In this document: in pieces, positions 9,610 to 19,365 of the stretch
How the letters are laid out: each line of letters starts with the position of its first letter
Position numbering within the stretch: the stretch's first letter is position 1
Origin: Anabaenopsis elenkinii CCIBt3563
GTDB lineage: Bacteria > Cyanobacteriota > Cyanobacteriia > Cyanobacteriales > Nostocaceae
Reading direction: 5' to 3'
Assembly (NCBI RefSeq): GCF_015245355.1
Contig: NZ_CP063311.1
Location: 4,161,817-4,225,816 of the forward strand
Length of the DNA stretch: 64,000 nt
Program-made: the position numbers and the translations under genes
Notes under the pieces: generated by a model
The model's database searches: none
Told to the model about the DNA's origin: nothing
Seen by the model: the letters and a program-made list of their open reading frames with translations, nothing else

Positions 9610-10338
9610 TTAATCCCGACTATTCAAGGCAATTAATAACCGTAAGATAAACACAAACAAGTTGATGTAGGTGAGGTACATAGACAAGGCCGCCGGTAGA
9701 TATTGGTCATCCTTGTACGTACGGGGCAAGATGTAGAAATCAACCACGGATACCCCAACAAATAGAAATACACCCAAACCGGAGATACCAATTTCTAACC
9801 AACTGGGGGTGTAAACACCAAACATCGCCAATACAAATTGGGTCAAGACCACAACTACCAAGGCCATCACCCCTAAGCGGATAGTTTTGGTCAAGGCCAT
9901 GCCGTCATTTTCCGAGAGATTGGAGCCAATTTGACGGGCGACAATAAAGGTGATACCACAACCTAGGGCTGCCAACCCTACACCTTGAATACCTACCCCT
10001 TGGGTTTGCAAAGCCAGGAAGACTAAACCACTCAGGGTATATCCAGATAACAACCCGTAGGTTGCTAATAGAGGTAATGCTACAGTCTTATTGCCTTTTT
10101 CAGCAACATTACGGGCGACAAAAAATAAAATTAACTCCACAATCATCGCCCCGATGAATGTGGGGAAGAATATAGCGGGATTGGTACGGATAACGCCCAA
10201 ACCACCATAGGTTCCCAAGGCGGTTAGCACCAGACCACCACCAACATAGGGTAGGGCATTGGCAATGACATTGGGGCCAATCAGCGACTGAGTTCTAGCC
10301 TCGCGAATAGCATCGCGAAAGTTGCTGGTATTGCTCAT
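9610..10338 (-). CDS. Bax inhibitor-1/YccA family membrane protein
   Basis: A 242-residue protein with seven predicted membrane helices. It has the features of the BI-1 family: a hydrophilic start with FRDAIREARTQSLIGPN, an internal pattern of short Gly-rich helices, and a C-terminal segment SMYLTYINLFVFILRLLIAL. Bacterial BI-1 proteins are pH-sensitive calcium-leak channels or YccA-like FtsH modulators; which applies here is not known. It stands between the pentapeptide gene and chlD, all on the minus strand. Confidence 0.87.
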   Translation of the reverse strand: MSNTSNFRDAIREARTQSLIGPNVIANALPYVGGGLVLTALGTYGGLGVIRTNPAIFFPTFIGAMIVELILFFVARNVAEKGNKTVALPLLATYGLLSGYTLSGLVFLALQTQGVGIQGVGLAALGCGITFIVARQIGSNLSENDGMALTKTIRLGVMALVVVVLTQFVLAMFGVYTPSWLEIGISGLGVFLFVGVSVVDFYILPRTYKDDQYLPAALSMYLTYINLFVFILRLLIALNSRD

Positions 10339-10428
10339 AAGTCCATTTTGGAGAGATAAACATTCGCTTTACCTCCATTTATACCAACATTTCCTATTAA
10401 TAGCTAGGTGGCCTGGTGATAGTGCTAA

Positions 10429-12474
10429 TTATCGCGATTTCAGATCCGCGATCGCACCTTTAGTCATCGCCGCGATGGTTTTATCACTAGCTTTAGGCAA
10501 ATGATAATACTTACCTCCGGCTGTTTGTGCTAATTCCTTAGCAAAACCCGTGGAGACAAATTTACTCTCGGTATCAATTACCAATAGCTGCATTCCTCCG
10601 GCGCGAATTCTCCCGGCAATATCTAATAGTTCTGCTTTAATGTCTGGCTTTTCTCCTGGTTCTAATGGTTCACCTAGAGACCGCGCTAAGGGAATATTAC
10701 CCCGACCATCCGTAATTGCCACAATTACAACTTGTCCTACATCTCCACTCATTTCTGAATTGACACCTACACGCACCGCTTGAGTTAAACCATGTGCTAA
10801 GGGTGAACCACCACCACAAGGTAATCTTTCTAGGCGGTTACGTGCCAAAGCTATAGAACGGGTTGGAGGTAACAATACTTCTGCTTGTTCTCCCCGGAAA
10901 GGAATCAATGCTACTTGGTCACGGTTTTGATAAGCCTCCGTTAACAGTTGCATCACCGCCCCTTTAGCTGATTGCATCCGGTTGAGAGCCATGGAACCCG
11001 AAGCATCCACTACAAATACTATCAAGGCTCCCGCTTTGCGTACCAAGCGCTTGGCACGGATATCGCTTTGCTCCACAATAACTGTTTTACCGGGGTGTCT
11101 TGCCCTTCTGGCCTTTTGATAGGGTGCAGCCGCTCTGAGGGTAGCATCTACCGCAATACGCCGCACTTTCCCTTTCGGCAACATGGGCTTAATATAGCGT
11201 CCCCGGTCTTCCGAAAAAATCATACTGCGACTGCCAGATTTGCCCTGACGCTTGGCCATTTGGGCAAAATAGAGCACACTGTCATCCAGAATTACCCCTT
11301 CTGGGTCAAAAATAAATTCCTCTGGAACGTCGGGGGGTTCTTGTTCTTGTTGTTCTTCTTGTTGTTCTTCTTGTTGGTCTTCTTGGTCTTCCTGGTCTTG
11401 TTGGTCTTCTTCTTGTTGATTTTGAGGGGGTGGTGGCGGTGGTGGTGGTGGTTGGTCTGGTGGTGGAGTTTGCACAATTGTTGAACGTGGTACAATGACG
11501 AACTCCACAGCCCGGCGTAAATCTTCGGCGTTGACTGTTGTCCTTCCTTCTAAAGCCGCGGCTGCTTTAGCTACACGCACGGCGAATAATTCGGCGCGAT
11601 GTCCTTCCACTCCTCCGCGAATAGCTTCATTGACTAAATAGGTAATTTGTTCTGAGGTAATGGTTACTTCTTTCAACCATTCCCGCGCTAGGATAATTTG
11701 GGTTTTTAACCCGTCTAAATCTTCCGCGTATTGCTCCAGAAATGCATGGGGGGATTTCGCATAGGCGATCGCTTGCTCTACAGCTGTTACTCTTTGATCT
11801 AAGCCCAGGACGCCATCAGCAGAAAGAGCGATGGCAATTCTATCAAGTAAATGCTCCCTTAATGCTCCTTCTTCTGGGTTATAGGTGGCTATAAATAAGG
11901 ATTTGCAAGGATGCTGAAAACTAATCCCTTCCCGCTCAATTTGGTTACGTCCCTCCGATAAAACTGTGAGCAGCTGATTTGATATTTGGTCATCTAATAA
12001 ATTCAACTCATCCACATACAGCACCCCTCGGTTAGCTGTGGCGAGTAACCCCGGCTGAAAAATTGTATCACCTTGTTTGACAGACTGTTCTACATCTACA
12101 GAACCTAATAATCTGTCTTCTGTGACTCCCAAGGGAATTTGGACAAAGGGCGCCGGAATAATTTCCGTGGGTACTTCTGTAATATCTTGATCTGCGTACT
12201 CTGCTAACAGATCATCATCCCAGTCTTCTGGGCGGTTGGGATCGCAGTTACTCATCGAGCCTTTCACAACTTCGATGGGTGGTAGTAAGGCGTGGATAGC
12301 ACGCGCCATTACTGATTTTGCCGTACCTCTACGGCCGGCGATCGCCACTCCTCCTAAACCAGGATCAACTGCTGCTAACAGCAAGGCTAATTTAATTGCT
12401 TCTTGACCAACTACAGCTGTCAAGGGGAAGGCTGTGATTGTAGGGTTAATAGTAGGCGCGGGCATGGTTGACAT
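10429..12474 (-). CDS. chlD: Magnesium chelatase subunit D
   Basis: Subunit of the ATP-dependent enzyme that inserts Mg into protoporphyrin IX, the first committed step of chlorophyll synthesis. The 681 residues show three parts: an AAA+ domain with the loop GRRGTAKS at 47-54 and [13 protein letters not shown] near 150; a linker with a polyproline run (337-350) followed by an extremely Gln/Glu/Asp-rich stretch to about 380; and a C-terminal von Willebrand A domain with the MIDAS motif DASGS at 490-494. This is the standard ChlD architecture. ChlH and ChlI are not in the window. The linker DNA is low complexity and creates misleading antisense frames. Confidence 0.96.
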   Translation of the reverse strand: MSTMPAPTINPTITAFPLTAVVGQEAIKLALLLAAVDPGLGGVAIAGRRGTAKSVMARAIHALLPPIEVVKGSMSNCDPNRPEDWDDDLLAEYADQDITEVPTEIIPAPFVQIPLGVTEDRLLGSVDVEQSVKQGDTIFQPGLLATANRGVLYVDELNLLDDQISNQLLTVLSEGRNQIEREGISFQHPCKSLFIATYNPEEGALREHLLDRIAIALSADGVLGLDQRVTAVEQAIAYAKSPHAFLEQYAEDLDGLKTQIILAREWLKEVTITSEQITYLVNEAIRGGVEGHRAELFAVRVAKAAAALEGRTTVNAEDLRRAVEFVIVPRSTIVQTPPPDQPPPPPPPPPQNQQEEDQQDQEDQEDQQEEQQEEQQEQEPPDVPEEFIFDPEGVILDDSVLYFAQMAKRQGKSGSRSMIFSEDRGRYIKPMLPKGKVRRIAVDATLRAAAPYQKARRARHPGKTVIVEQSDIRAKRLVRKAGALIVFVVDASGSMALNRMQSAKGAVMQLLTEAYQNRDQVALIPFRGEQAEVLLPPTRSIALARNRLERLPCGGGSPLAHGLTQAVRVGVNSEMSGDVGQVVIVAITDGRGNIPLARSLGEPLEPGEKPDIKAELLDIAGRIRAGGMQLLVIDTESKFVSTGFAKELAQTAGGKYYHLPKASDKTIAAMTKGAIADLKSR

Positions 12475-12950
12475 AATAGCGAGTCTCGGCTTTTAGCATA
12501 GCAATTTTTCGCACATTCAGCCTAACTCCTACTTTACTATGAGAATCAAACTACTTATACCTAAATATACATAGAATTATCTCTCAATTATTGATTTTTA
12601 TTACACCTAAAGTTCTATAGTTATACTAATTTTTATTACAACTGGTTGAATCTGGTCAAATTAGACTATGATTTGTTGAGTGGGTAGCCTAATTTAAATT
12701 CATCAAAATTGATTGAATTTAAAACGGAGGAACCAATGTTTGGGGCTAATCTTAAGAGAGACACCTTCCAGTCTTAGCCCGTCAGCTAACTTCGTCGGCA
12801 ATGGAAGGAACTCCCAAAACTTTGGCTTTAACACCAGTTGTTATTGGAGTTTCTTTGCGGATATTACTGATTATATCTTGGGGATATACTATATCCGTTT
12901 TTAACCTACTTCTCATTCATAACTTGTTTCTTTGGGGAGAAGTCGAAATT
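12475..12950. other. Intergenic spacer holding a riboswitch leader
   Basis: 476 bases between divergent chlD and the universal-stress gene. The left part is AT-rich and must contain both promoters. The right part is the leader RNA of the stress-protein/transporter operon, including the ydaO-type element listed separately. No protein gene is credible here. Confidence 0.6.
12720..12815 (+). promoter_or_regulatory. c-di-AMP riboswitch (ydaO-yuaA type)
   Basis: The segment contains the conserved blocks of the ydaO/yuaA RNA: CGGAGGAACCAAT (12725-12737), GGGGCTAATCTT, and the signature CCCGTCAGCTAAC followed by TTCGTCGGC. Two helices can be drawn: GGGCTAA (12743-12749) with TTAGCCC (12774-12780), and CCTTCCA (12764-12770) with TGGAAGG (12802-12808). 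This RNA class binds cyclic di-AMP and commonly controls osmolyte and ion transport. Here it leads a stress-protein gene and an ion transporter. I recognised it from memory of the consensus, without running a covariance model. Confidence 0.85.
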
Positions 12951-13577
12951 GTGAATATAAAGCCAATGTTAGTGCGTCTGCAAAGCGCCATAGGTAGAGA
13001 CAATTTAACTGAGCAAATGGTACTATTACCAGAGCGCAAAAAACCCTTTTCTCAAGAATTTAAGTCTCCCAAAATAATCGTTGCTTATCATGGTTCACCT
13101 AATAGTCATACTGCGCTAGATATAGCTTTATGTATTGCACAGCAAACCCGTTTAGCGACCAATGTACAAGTGAATGTGCAGGCTGTGTATGTAGTAGAGA
13201 ATCAACATAATCAGTTTCTAAATTCCTCAGATATAGAGTCTCAGGTAAGTCAATTATCCCAATCTCATCTTCCTACCCCAACTCCATCAAATTCCAGGGT
13301 AACAACACAATATTTATCGAAAGAATACATTCTTCCTCTTCAGCAAGCAGATAGAGTTTTGTGGCAAGCGCGCAGCCTAGCCGAAGAATGGCAAAGTTAT
13401 TTTAAATCTCATCTGAGGTTTGGTTGCGTGGCCAAAGAACTAAAAAATGTGGTGGAATTAGAAGCTGCTGATATCCTATTTTTGGGATGTAAATCTGCTC
13501 ATCATACCATGGTACAGATGCTGGGTTCTAATTTTCCCTGTGCTGTTTTAGGCATACCCCATTCTCTTAATGAATAA
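12951..13577 (+). CDS. Universal stress protein-like
   Basis: About 208 residues with a UspA-like fold: the early strand KIIVAYHGSPNSHTALDIAL and the end DILFLGCKSAHHTMVQMLGSNFPCAVLGIPHS, which resembles the Usp nucleotide loop. The frame is open far upstream through the riboswitch, but GTG at 12951 has GGGGAGA ten bases before it, and ATG at 12966 is an alternative. The product may sense adenylates or c-di-AMP; that is inference. It precedes the ion transporter by 38 bases and shares its leader, so the two probably act together. Confidence 0.7.
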   Translation: MNIKPMLVRLQSAIGRDNLTEQMVLLPERKKPFSQEFKSPKIIVAYHGSPNSHTALDIALCIAQQTRLATNVQVNVQAVYVVENQHNQFLNSSDIESQVSQLSQSHLPTPTPSNSRVTTQYLSKEYILPLQQADRVLWQARSLAEEWQSYFKSHLRFGCVAKELKNVVELEAADILFLGCKSAHHTMVQMLGSNFPCAVLGIPHSLNE

Positions 13578-13615
13578 ATATTGCGTGCGATCAAATTAAA
13601 ACAATTTTCTATTGA

Positions 13616-15034
13616 ATGAAAATTGCAGAAAAGTCACCTATATTCAGGTGGCTTTTTTCCAGAAAATATAATTTCCTTGGACTCCAGAGGTGTATTGTGG
13701 AAAATTGGCAGGCTTTTCTGAGTTTTTTCACATTTTTGGGCGTGATTGCCTTAGTTATAACTGAATGGATGCATCTAACTATTGCTGCGTTTCTAGGAGC
13801 ATTAATATTAGTTTTTACTAATATTATGAGTTTGCAGGAAGCAATTGACTATATCAGTAAAAGCCATGCAACACTGGGTTTATTTTTCGGCATTATGGTA
13901 TTTGTGCGGGCATTTGAGTCTACGAAAGTATTTGATTATTTAGCTACTAAAATAGTACTCTTTGCTCAAGGCGAAGGCAAACGTCTTCTCATCAGTATTG
14001 TAGGAATTGTTACTGTTGTCTGTTCAGTTCTACCCAATGCTACAACAGTGATGTTATTAGCGCCTTTAATTCCGCCAATGGCACAAGAGTTAGAAATAAA
14101 TTTTGTTCCTCTACTAATTTTAATGGTTTTAGTTGCTAATAGTGCTGGACTACTGACCCTAGTGGGTGATCCTGCTACCTTTATTGTGGCCGATGCAGTC
14201 AATATCAGCTTTATAGATTATCTATACAATTTAAGCTTAGGAGGAGTGATTGCTGTCGGTGTGATCATACTATTTCTACCAATTTTATTCCGCAAAATTT
14301 GGCATACTAAACTATCTAGTTTAGCAGAACTCCCAAACCCACAAATCAACCACCCGCAAGTTGTAATGGTGGGTGGGGTAATTGTAGCTTTAGTATTAAT
14401 ATTTTTTGTCATCGGGGAATCTCTACCCATACCTATTTCACCAGCGGCCGCGGCTTTATTAGGTGCAGCTTTAGCTTTGCTACTATCTCACCACAGTAAA
14501 ATTGATTCTGTTAACCATATACTGCGAGATGTTGACTGGAGTACATTAATATTTTTCATGAGTATTTTTGTGCTAATTGGGGGACTGGAAAAAACAGGAG
14601 TAATTAATGCTTTATCAGGTATATTAGCAATAATTATCGGTAAAAATATTTTTCTGGGTTCTTTAGTTTTATTGTTTTTTGTGGGGATATTATCCAGTCT
14701 AGTACCCAATATTCCATTAGTAGTAGGGATGGTTCCTTTGCTTAAACAATATCTTGTCACAGTGGGATTAGTCAGTCCAGAAGTTCTAGCTTCCAATTTT
14801 GATGGACAATTTCCCCCGGAAGTGCTACCTATGTTTTACGCTATGATGTTTGGTGCAACCTTAGGAGGAAATGGTACTTTAGTAGGAGCATCATCTAACA
14901 TAGTAGCCGCAGGTATTTCTGAGCAACACGGTCGTCCCATTTCTTTTAAAACTTTTCTTCATTATGGCTTACCAGTTATGATTGTACAACTTGTAGTGTT
15001 AGGGTTATATGTGATGGTTCGTTTTCTTTTTTGA
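13616..15034 (+). CDS. ArsB/NhaD-type ion transporter (SLC13-like permease)
   Basis: A 472-residue inner-membrane protein with about 11-12 hydrophobic helices. It has the ion-transporter-superfamily pattern of two inverted halves, with signatures LPNATTVMLLAPLIPP and LTLVGDPATFIVADA in the first half and VPNIPLVVGMVPLL and GATLGGNGTLVGASSN in the second. The NxxxG and GGN-T-GASSN loops are shared by ArsB, NhaD and related carriers. Whether it moves sodium/protons, arsenite or an organic anion is not readable; the c-di-AMP leader favours ion homeostasis. A terminator hairpin follows the stop. Confidence 0.85.
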   Translation: MKIAEKSPIFRWLFSRKYNFLGLQRCIVENWQAFLSFFTFLGVIALVITEWMHLTIAAFLGALILVFTNIMSLQEAIDYISKSHATLGLFFGIMVFVRAFESTKVFDYLATKIVLFAQGEGKRLLISIVGIVTVVCSVLPNATTVMLLAPLIPPMAQELEINFVPLLILMVLVANSAGLLTLVGDPATFIVADAVNISFIDYLYNLSLGGVIAVGVIILFLPILFRKIWHTKLSSLAELPNPQINHPQVVMVGGVIVALVLIFFVIGESLPIPISPAAAALLGAALALLLSHHSKIDSVNHILRDVDWSTLIFFMSIFVLIGGLEKTGVINALSGILAIIIGKNIFLGSLVLLFFVGILSSLVPNIPLVVGMVPLLKQYLVTVGLVSPEVLASNFDGQFPPEVLPMFYAMMFGATLGGNGTLVGASSNIVAAGISEQHGRPISFKTFLHYGLPVMIVQLVVLGLYVMVRFLF

Positions 15035-15082
15035 TAGTCATCACCAGTGGGTAGGGTTCCAGGGGTTAAGCCAGTTATTGAA

Positions 15083-15111
15083 AAGACGGTTACCAATTTG
15101 GGTACCGTCTT
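15083..15111 (+). terminator. Hairpin terminator after the transporter gene
   Basis: A stem of about 10 bp (AGACGGT-ACC with GGTACCGTCT, one bulged T) with a short AATTT loop, followed by CTGAATTTTG. It lies about 50 bases after the transporter stop. Confidence 0.55.
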
Positions 15112-15206
15112 CTGAATTTTGATTTGTATTATTGAAGAGTTAAGAACTGTGGATGTTTATTTTGGAACTAGCAATTACTCTTGATTTAGTCCTAGCATCT
15201 TCAAGA

Positions 15207-15419
15207 CTAATATCTCATAATGTGGAGTATGTCCCGCAAAACGCTATATCCTGCTAAATCCCAAATTAGGTAGGCCAGAAAGCCAATCATTGCCAAGCGG
15301 CCATTCCATAGTTCTGCTTGAGGGTTCCAACCAAACAGAAAGGCGTTGCGGTCAACACCGTTATAAGCTGTAGCTACTGGCGGTAAATCTGTAGAAGGAC
15401 GAGGTTCTCTAGTTTCCAT
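15207..15419 (-). CDS. High light-inducible protein (HLIP), copy 1
   Basis: A 70-residue one-helix member of the LHC superfamily. The chlorophyll-binding helix is ELWNGRLAMIGFLAYLIWDL, with the ExxNxRxAM signature. The preceding GVDRNAFLFGWNPQ is typical of HLIPs. Members bind chlorophyll and carotenoid in thylakoids and protect photosystem II assembly and chlorophyll turnover under strong light. A near-identical second copy lies 43 bases upstream on the same strand, so this is a tandem duplication, possibly cotranscribed. Confidence 0.92.
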   Translation of the reverse strand: METREPRPSTDLPPVATAYNGVDRNAFLFGWNPQAELWNGRLAMIGFLAYLIWDLAGYSVLRDILHIMRY

Positions 15420-15462
15420 GTTTTTTACTCCTAAATCCTACTAATTATTGAATTTTTAATGG

Positions 15463-15675
15463 TTAACGACCAATCAGATGCAGCACGTCCCGAAGAACAC
15501 TATATCCAGCTACATCCCAAAGTAAATAGGCTAGAAAGCCAATCATTGCTAACCGACTATTCCAGATTTCAGCTTGAGGAGTCCAGCCAAATAGAAATGC
15601 ATTCCTATCTCTGCCATTGTATTCTAGGGCTACTGGTGGTAAATCTGTCGAAGAACGCGTCTCTCGAGTTTCCAT
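15463..15675 (-). CDS. High light-inducible protein (HLIP), copy 2
   Basis: A 70-residue protein aligned without gaps to its neighbour. The same head (METRE-RSSTDLPPVA) is followed by the helix EIWNSRLAMIGFLAYLLWDV. The differences are mostly conservative. As the upstream copy, it is nearer the likely promoter in the 570-base spacer to its right. Its role is as for copy 1. Confidence 0.92.
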   Translation of the reverse strand: METRETRSSTDLPPVALEYNGRDRNAFLFGWTPQAEIWNSRLAMIGFLAYLLWDVAGYSVLRDVLHLIGR

Positions 15676-16247
15676 TTTTATTATCCAAGATTATTTATTA
15701 CTTAACCTTAATTTACTTGTTTATCAGTAATTTGCTTTCCGTCTGTAGGTACAAAATAGACACACTTCTTACGGTTGATTATCAGTAGTTGATAGTTATC
15801 AGCATATCCACCTTTAGGGGGTGATGGCAACTTTCACCATCATAAGTATTAGTATATTTGAGTTCAAATTACTCCTGGGTATTCTTAACACTTAATAATC
15901 ATATTATACATCATATCTGTGATCATAAAAATATAGTTTCGGCGCTAACAATCACGAGTAAATTGCTAAAATTAAACTTCCTAATTATAGCATAACTAGG
16001 CTATATTCTCATCTATTCCAGGTTGATAAAAAAACCATAATTACTTGTTAAATAATTAAACTTATCCAGAGGGATAGATAGATTTTTATAACTTAAGAGA
16101 GATGCCTAAAATGCCTCAATGCCATGATTCTGAAAGTGGTAAAAAATTGAGCAAACCATAGACATACCAAATAAATATATTATGTTGACTTCCTGCGCCT
16201 GAAATTTATGATATTCCCCAAGTTTCAACTTAGAAGAAGGAAATATA
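15676..16247. other. Intergenic spacer between divergent genes
   Basis: 572 AT-rich bases between the HLIP pair and the large repeat protein. It must contain both promoters. A small TGATGG/CCATCA hairpin lies near 15825. AGAAGGA precedes the ATG at 16248 and serves as its ribosome site. I see no gene or RNA in it. Confidence 0.45.
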
Positions 16248-19200
16248 ATGTTTGAATTTACGGAAAACATCCTGGAAGTTTACAAGCCATTATTGTGGGT
16301 AGCACAGACTCCGGTAGTCCCCACTGGTGTTACGCCAGCCCAAGTATCATTGATCAATTCTGGCCCGCGCTTTTTTGTCGCTTTAATCTCCGGTGTAATC
16401 CTAGCGTTTGCTTTCCAATTAGTGTTAACTAATCTTTCGGTAGCGGCTGGTATTTCCTACTTGGGGCGCCCATCTGACTCCGATACAGCAGTTGGGGAAG
16501 TGGGAAGTTTCGGCGGTACCATTCGCAGAATTGGTACCGCATTGGGGTTATGGACTTTAGTTACTGTTACCATCGCTTTATTTATAGCTTGCTTCCTGGC
16601 AGTTAAATTAAGTCTACTAGTATTAGATCCCAGGCTAGGAGCAATTCTGGGATTAGTTATTTGGGGTGCATACTTTTTGCTCCTGGTGTGGGTAAGTTCG
16701 ACCACTGTGGGTTCCTTAGTTGGTTCGGTAGTCAATTCAGCAACTTCGGGTTTTCAGGCAATTATGGGGACTGCTACGGCTGCACTCGGTGCAAAGGCGG
16801 CGAATCAACAGGTGGTAGCAACCGCTGAAGCAGCAGCTGCTACTGTGGGTCGGGAATTAGGGAATGTTATTGACCCGGATAGTATTCGGGAAAATATAGA
16901 AGATTACCTAGAACGGCTGCGCCCCCCACAATGGGATATATCCCACATTGGTAGGGAGGTGGAAAATCTACTCAAAGATCAACAATTGTCAGAGATCGCA
17001 GGTAGTCCAGATCTGCGCAACATTGACCGCCAAAGGTTTAGGGATTTAGTCAGCAGTCGTACAGACCTTTCTCCCAGAGAGGTTAAGCTTATCAGTGATA
17101 GAATATACAAAGTTTGGCAACAGGTAGTTAGTCAGCAAAAACCCATCCCAGACAATTTGAGTGAGTTGGTTAACTATTTGAAGTCACTCCCCCCAGGACA
17201 AGGGAAGACAGATGAACTCAACGCCAAATTAGACCGGTTAATAGCAGAAATGCGGACTCCTCAGGAAGCAAAACAACCGGGTATAATGCAACAAACCTTA
17301 CAACAGGTCATGACTACACTTACGGGTATTGTCTTGGGAAGGGCAGATTTATCAGATATAGATGTAGAAACAATTTGGCGATCGCTCACAACCGCTAAGG
17401 AGAAACTCACCGCCCAAGGAGAAAAACTGGGGTTACCTCTCACATCAGAACCCTATAGTCCCATTCGCGCTGATGTAGAAAACTATCTACTCAATACCTA
17501 TGCTTGGCAATTCAGTCCTGAGAGAATAGCAGCAGAATTTCGTGATGTCATCTATGACCCAGAGGCAGACCCAGGTATAGTCAAAAGGGAGCTAGAGCGA
17601 CTTTCTCGCCAGGATTTTGCCCGTACTCTCCAACAACGGGGAATACTCACCCAAGAACAAATCCAGCGCATTGCTCACCAGCTAGAAACTGTTCGCCAAG
17701 AGGTATTAGTCATAGTCAGTGATGCTCAAGAAAGGCAGATTAAACAAGACTTGCAACGCCGCATAGAAAGTTATTTACTTGTTGCTAATAAAGCAGAATT
17801 AACTCCAGGAGGACTTGAGCAGCACTTTAAACCATTATTAGCAGATCCACAGGCAGATTACGAAACCCTGTGTTTACGACTATCACAATTAGATCGCCAG
17901 GAAATACGGGAGATATTGCTAGCACGAAATGATATTCCCACAGAAGAAGTCAACCCCATTCTCAACGAGTTAGAAAACCAGCGCCAACGGGTGTTAATAG
18001 AATCTCAAGGATTGGCCGAACAAGCCAAACATCACGCCGAAACCTTATGGTTAAATTTAGAATCATATCTGCGCAATACTGGTAAAGCTGAGTTAAACCC
18101 TGATGGGATTCGCGCTGATTTGCAGAAGCTACTGGAAGACCCCCAATCAGGAATTATTGCTCTGCGGGTCCGATTAGCTCGGTTTGACCGGGATACCTTA
18201 GTTAGCTTACTCAGTCAGCGCCAAGATTTGAGTGAACAGCAAGTTAATCAAATTATTGACACTGTAGAAGAATCTTGGCACAATATCCGCCATACACCTC
18301 AAGCCTGGAAACAACAGTACGACTCAGTTATAACTACTATTGCCGATTATTTACGCCAGACTGGTAAAGAAGAATTAAACCCTGAAGGCATTCAACGAGA
18401 TTTTAACAGACTATTTTACAACCCCAGAGAGGGGATGGTAGCCCTGCGCCGGCGTTTGTCTCAGGTAGACCGGGACACCTTAGTTAGCTTACTCAGTCAA
18501 CGGCGAGATTTGAGTGCAGAACAAGTTAATGAAGTGATTAATTCTGTGCAAACCGCCATCCGTAATATCCTCGGTGCGCCGCGTCGTCTCGCCACCCGGA
18601 CACAGCAAAGAATGTCAACATTTGCAGCTTATTTAGAAGAGTATTTGCGGCAAACTGGTAAGGATGAACTCAATCCAGAGGCCATTAAGCGCGACTTACA
18701 AATATTATTGCATGATCCCCAAGTGGGAATGGAAACCCTGGGCGATCGCTTGGCTCATTTTGACCGTTCCACAGTCATGGCTTTACTGAAAATTCGGGAA
18801 GATATGACTGATGAAGAAGCAGCCAGAATTGCCGATCATATCATCTCCGTACGTGATCAATTTGTCGAACAAGTACATAGTATTCAAAGGCGGATTCAAG
18901 ATGTGATCGAAGGGATTTTCGCCCGGATCCGTAACTATCTCAACTCCTTAGAGCGCCCAGAATTGAATTATGATGGCATCAAGGGCGATCTTCGCACCTT
19001 ATTTGATGATCCACAGGCGGGGTTTGAAGCTTTACGTCACCGCCTGTCAGCTTGTGACCGGGATACTCTGGTGGCGATTATCAGTTCCCGTGAAGACATT
19101 TCTCCAGCTGATGCCAACAACATTATTGAACAAATTGAGCGGGTACGCAATAGCGTCTTGCAACGTGCTGAACGGATCCACCAAGAAACTCAACGCCGTC

Positions 19201-19346
19201 TGGAAGAGTTAAAAGATCAAGCACAAAGACAAGCAGAAGAAACCCGCAAAGCCGCAGCTACAGCTTCTTGGTGGTTATTTACCACAGCATTTGTATCAGC
19301 TGTATTTGCAGCATTAGGAGGAGCCATGGCTGTGGTGATCATCTAG
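16248..19346 (+). CDS. Large cyanobacterial repeat membrane protein, function unknown
   Basis: 1032 residues. Three membrane helices lie in the first 160 residues (about 40-62, 95-120 and 130-150) and one at the very C-terminus (about 1005-1030, ending AALGGAMAVVII). Between them are about six degenerate alpha-helical repeats of about 110 residues. The clearest core is YLRQTGKEELNPEGIQRD, then L-DP--G---LR-RL, then DRDTLVSLLSQRRDLS with a Q-N-II ending. The last 60 residues before the final helix are a charged coiled coil (RLEELKDQAQRQAEETR). The repeats probably form a long helical rod anchored at both ends. I do not recognise a named function. Confidence 0.75.
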   Translation: MFEFTENILEVYKPLLWVAQTPVVPTGVTPAQVSLINSGPRFFVALISGVILAFAFQLVLTNLSVAAGISYLGRPSDSDTAVGEVGSFGGTIRRIGTALGLWTLVTVTIALFIACFLAVKLSLLVLDPRLGAILGLVIWGAYFLLLVWVSSTTVGSLVGSVVNSATSGFQAIMGTATAALGAKAANQQVVATAEAAAATVGRELGNVIDPDSIRENIEDYLERLRPPQWDISHIGREVENLLKDQQLSEIAGSPDLRNIDRQRFRDLVSSRTDLSPREVKLISDRIYKVWQQVVSQQKPIPDNLSELVNYLKSLPPGQGKTDELNAKLDRLIAEMRTPQEAKQPGIMQQTLQQVMTTLTGIVLGRADLSDIDVETIWRSLTTAKEKLTAQGEKLGLPLTSEPYSPIRADVENYLLNTYAWQFSPERIAAEFRDVIYDPEADPGIVKRELERLSRQDFARTLQQRGILTQEQIQRIAHQLETVRQEVLVIVSDAQERQIKQDLQRRIESYLLVANKAELTPGGLEQHFKPLLADPQADYETLCLRLSQLDRQEIREILLARNDIPTEEVNPILNELENQRQRVLIESQGLAEQAKHHAETLWLNLESYLRNTGKAELNPDGIRADLQKLLEDPQSGIIALRVRLARFDRDTLVSLLSQRQDLSEQQVNQIIDTVEESWHNIRHTPQAWKQQYDSVITTIADYLRQTGKEELNPEGIQRDFNRLFYNPREGMVALRRRLSQVDRDTLVSLLSQRRDLSAEQVNEVINSVQTAIRNILGAPRRLATRTQQRMSTFAAYLEEYLRQTGKDELNPEAIKRDLQILLHDPQVGMETLGDRLAHFDRSTVMALLKIREDMTDEEAARIADHIISVRDQFVEQVHSIQRRIQDVIEGIFARIRNYLNSLERPELNYDGIKGDLRTLFDDPQAGFEALRHRLSACDRDTLVAIISSREDISPADANNIIEQIERVRNSVLQRAERIHQETQRRLEELKDQAQRQAEETRKAAATASWWLFTTAFVSAVFAALGGAMAVVII

Positions 19347-19365
19347 GTTAAAGTAAGTTAAAGGA

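Noticed and set aside
10972..11495. Long open frames opposite chlD, one rich in Asn/Lys/Thr and one in Leu/Phe
   Set aside because: They are mirror images of the Pro/Gln/Glu-rich linker codons of chlD; low-complexity DNA makes stop-free frames by chance.
12801..12950. Longer universal-stress gene starting at 12801 with a hydrophobic head
   Set aside because: Those codons lie in the riboswitch and leader; similarity starts after GTG 12951, which has a good ribosome site.
15459..15788. 109-codon frame opposite the second HLIP gene
   Set aside because: It is the shadow of the HLIP coding strand plus AT-rich spacer.
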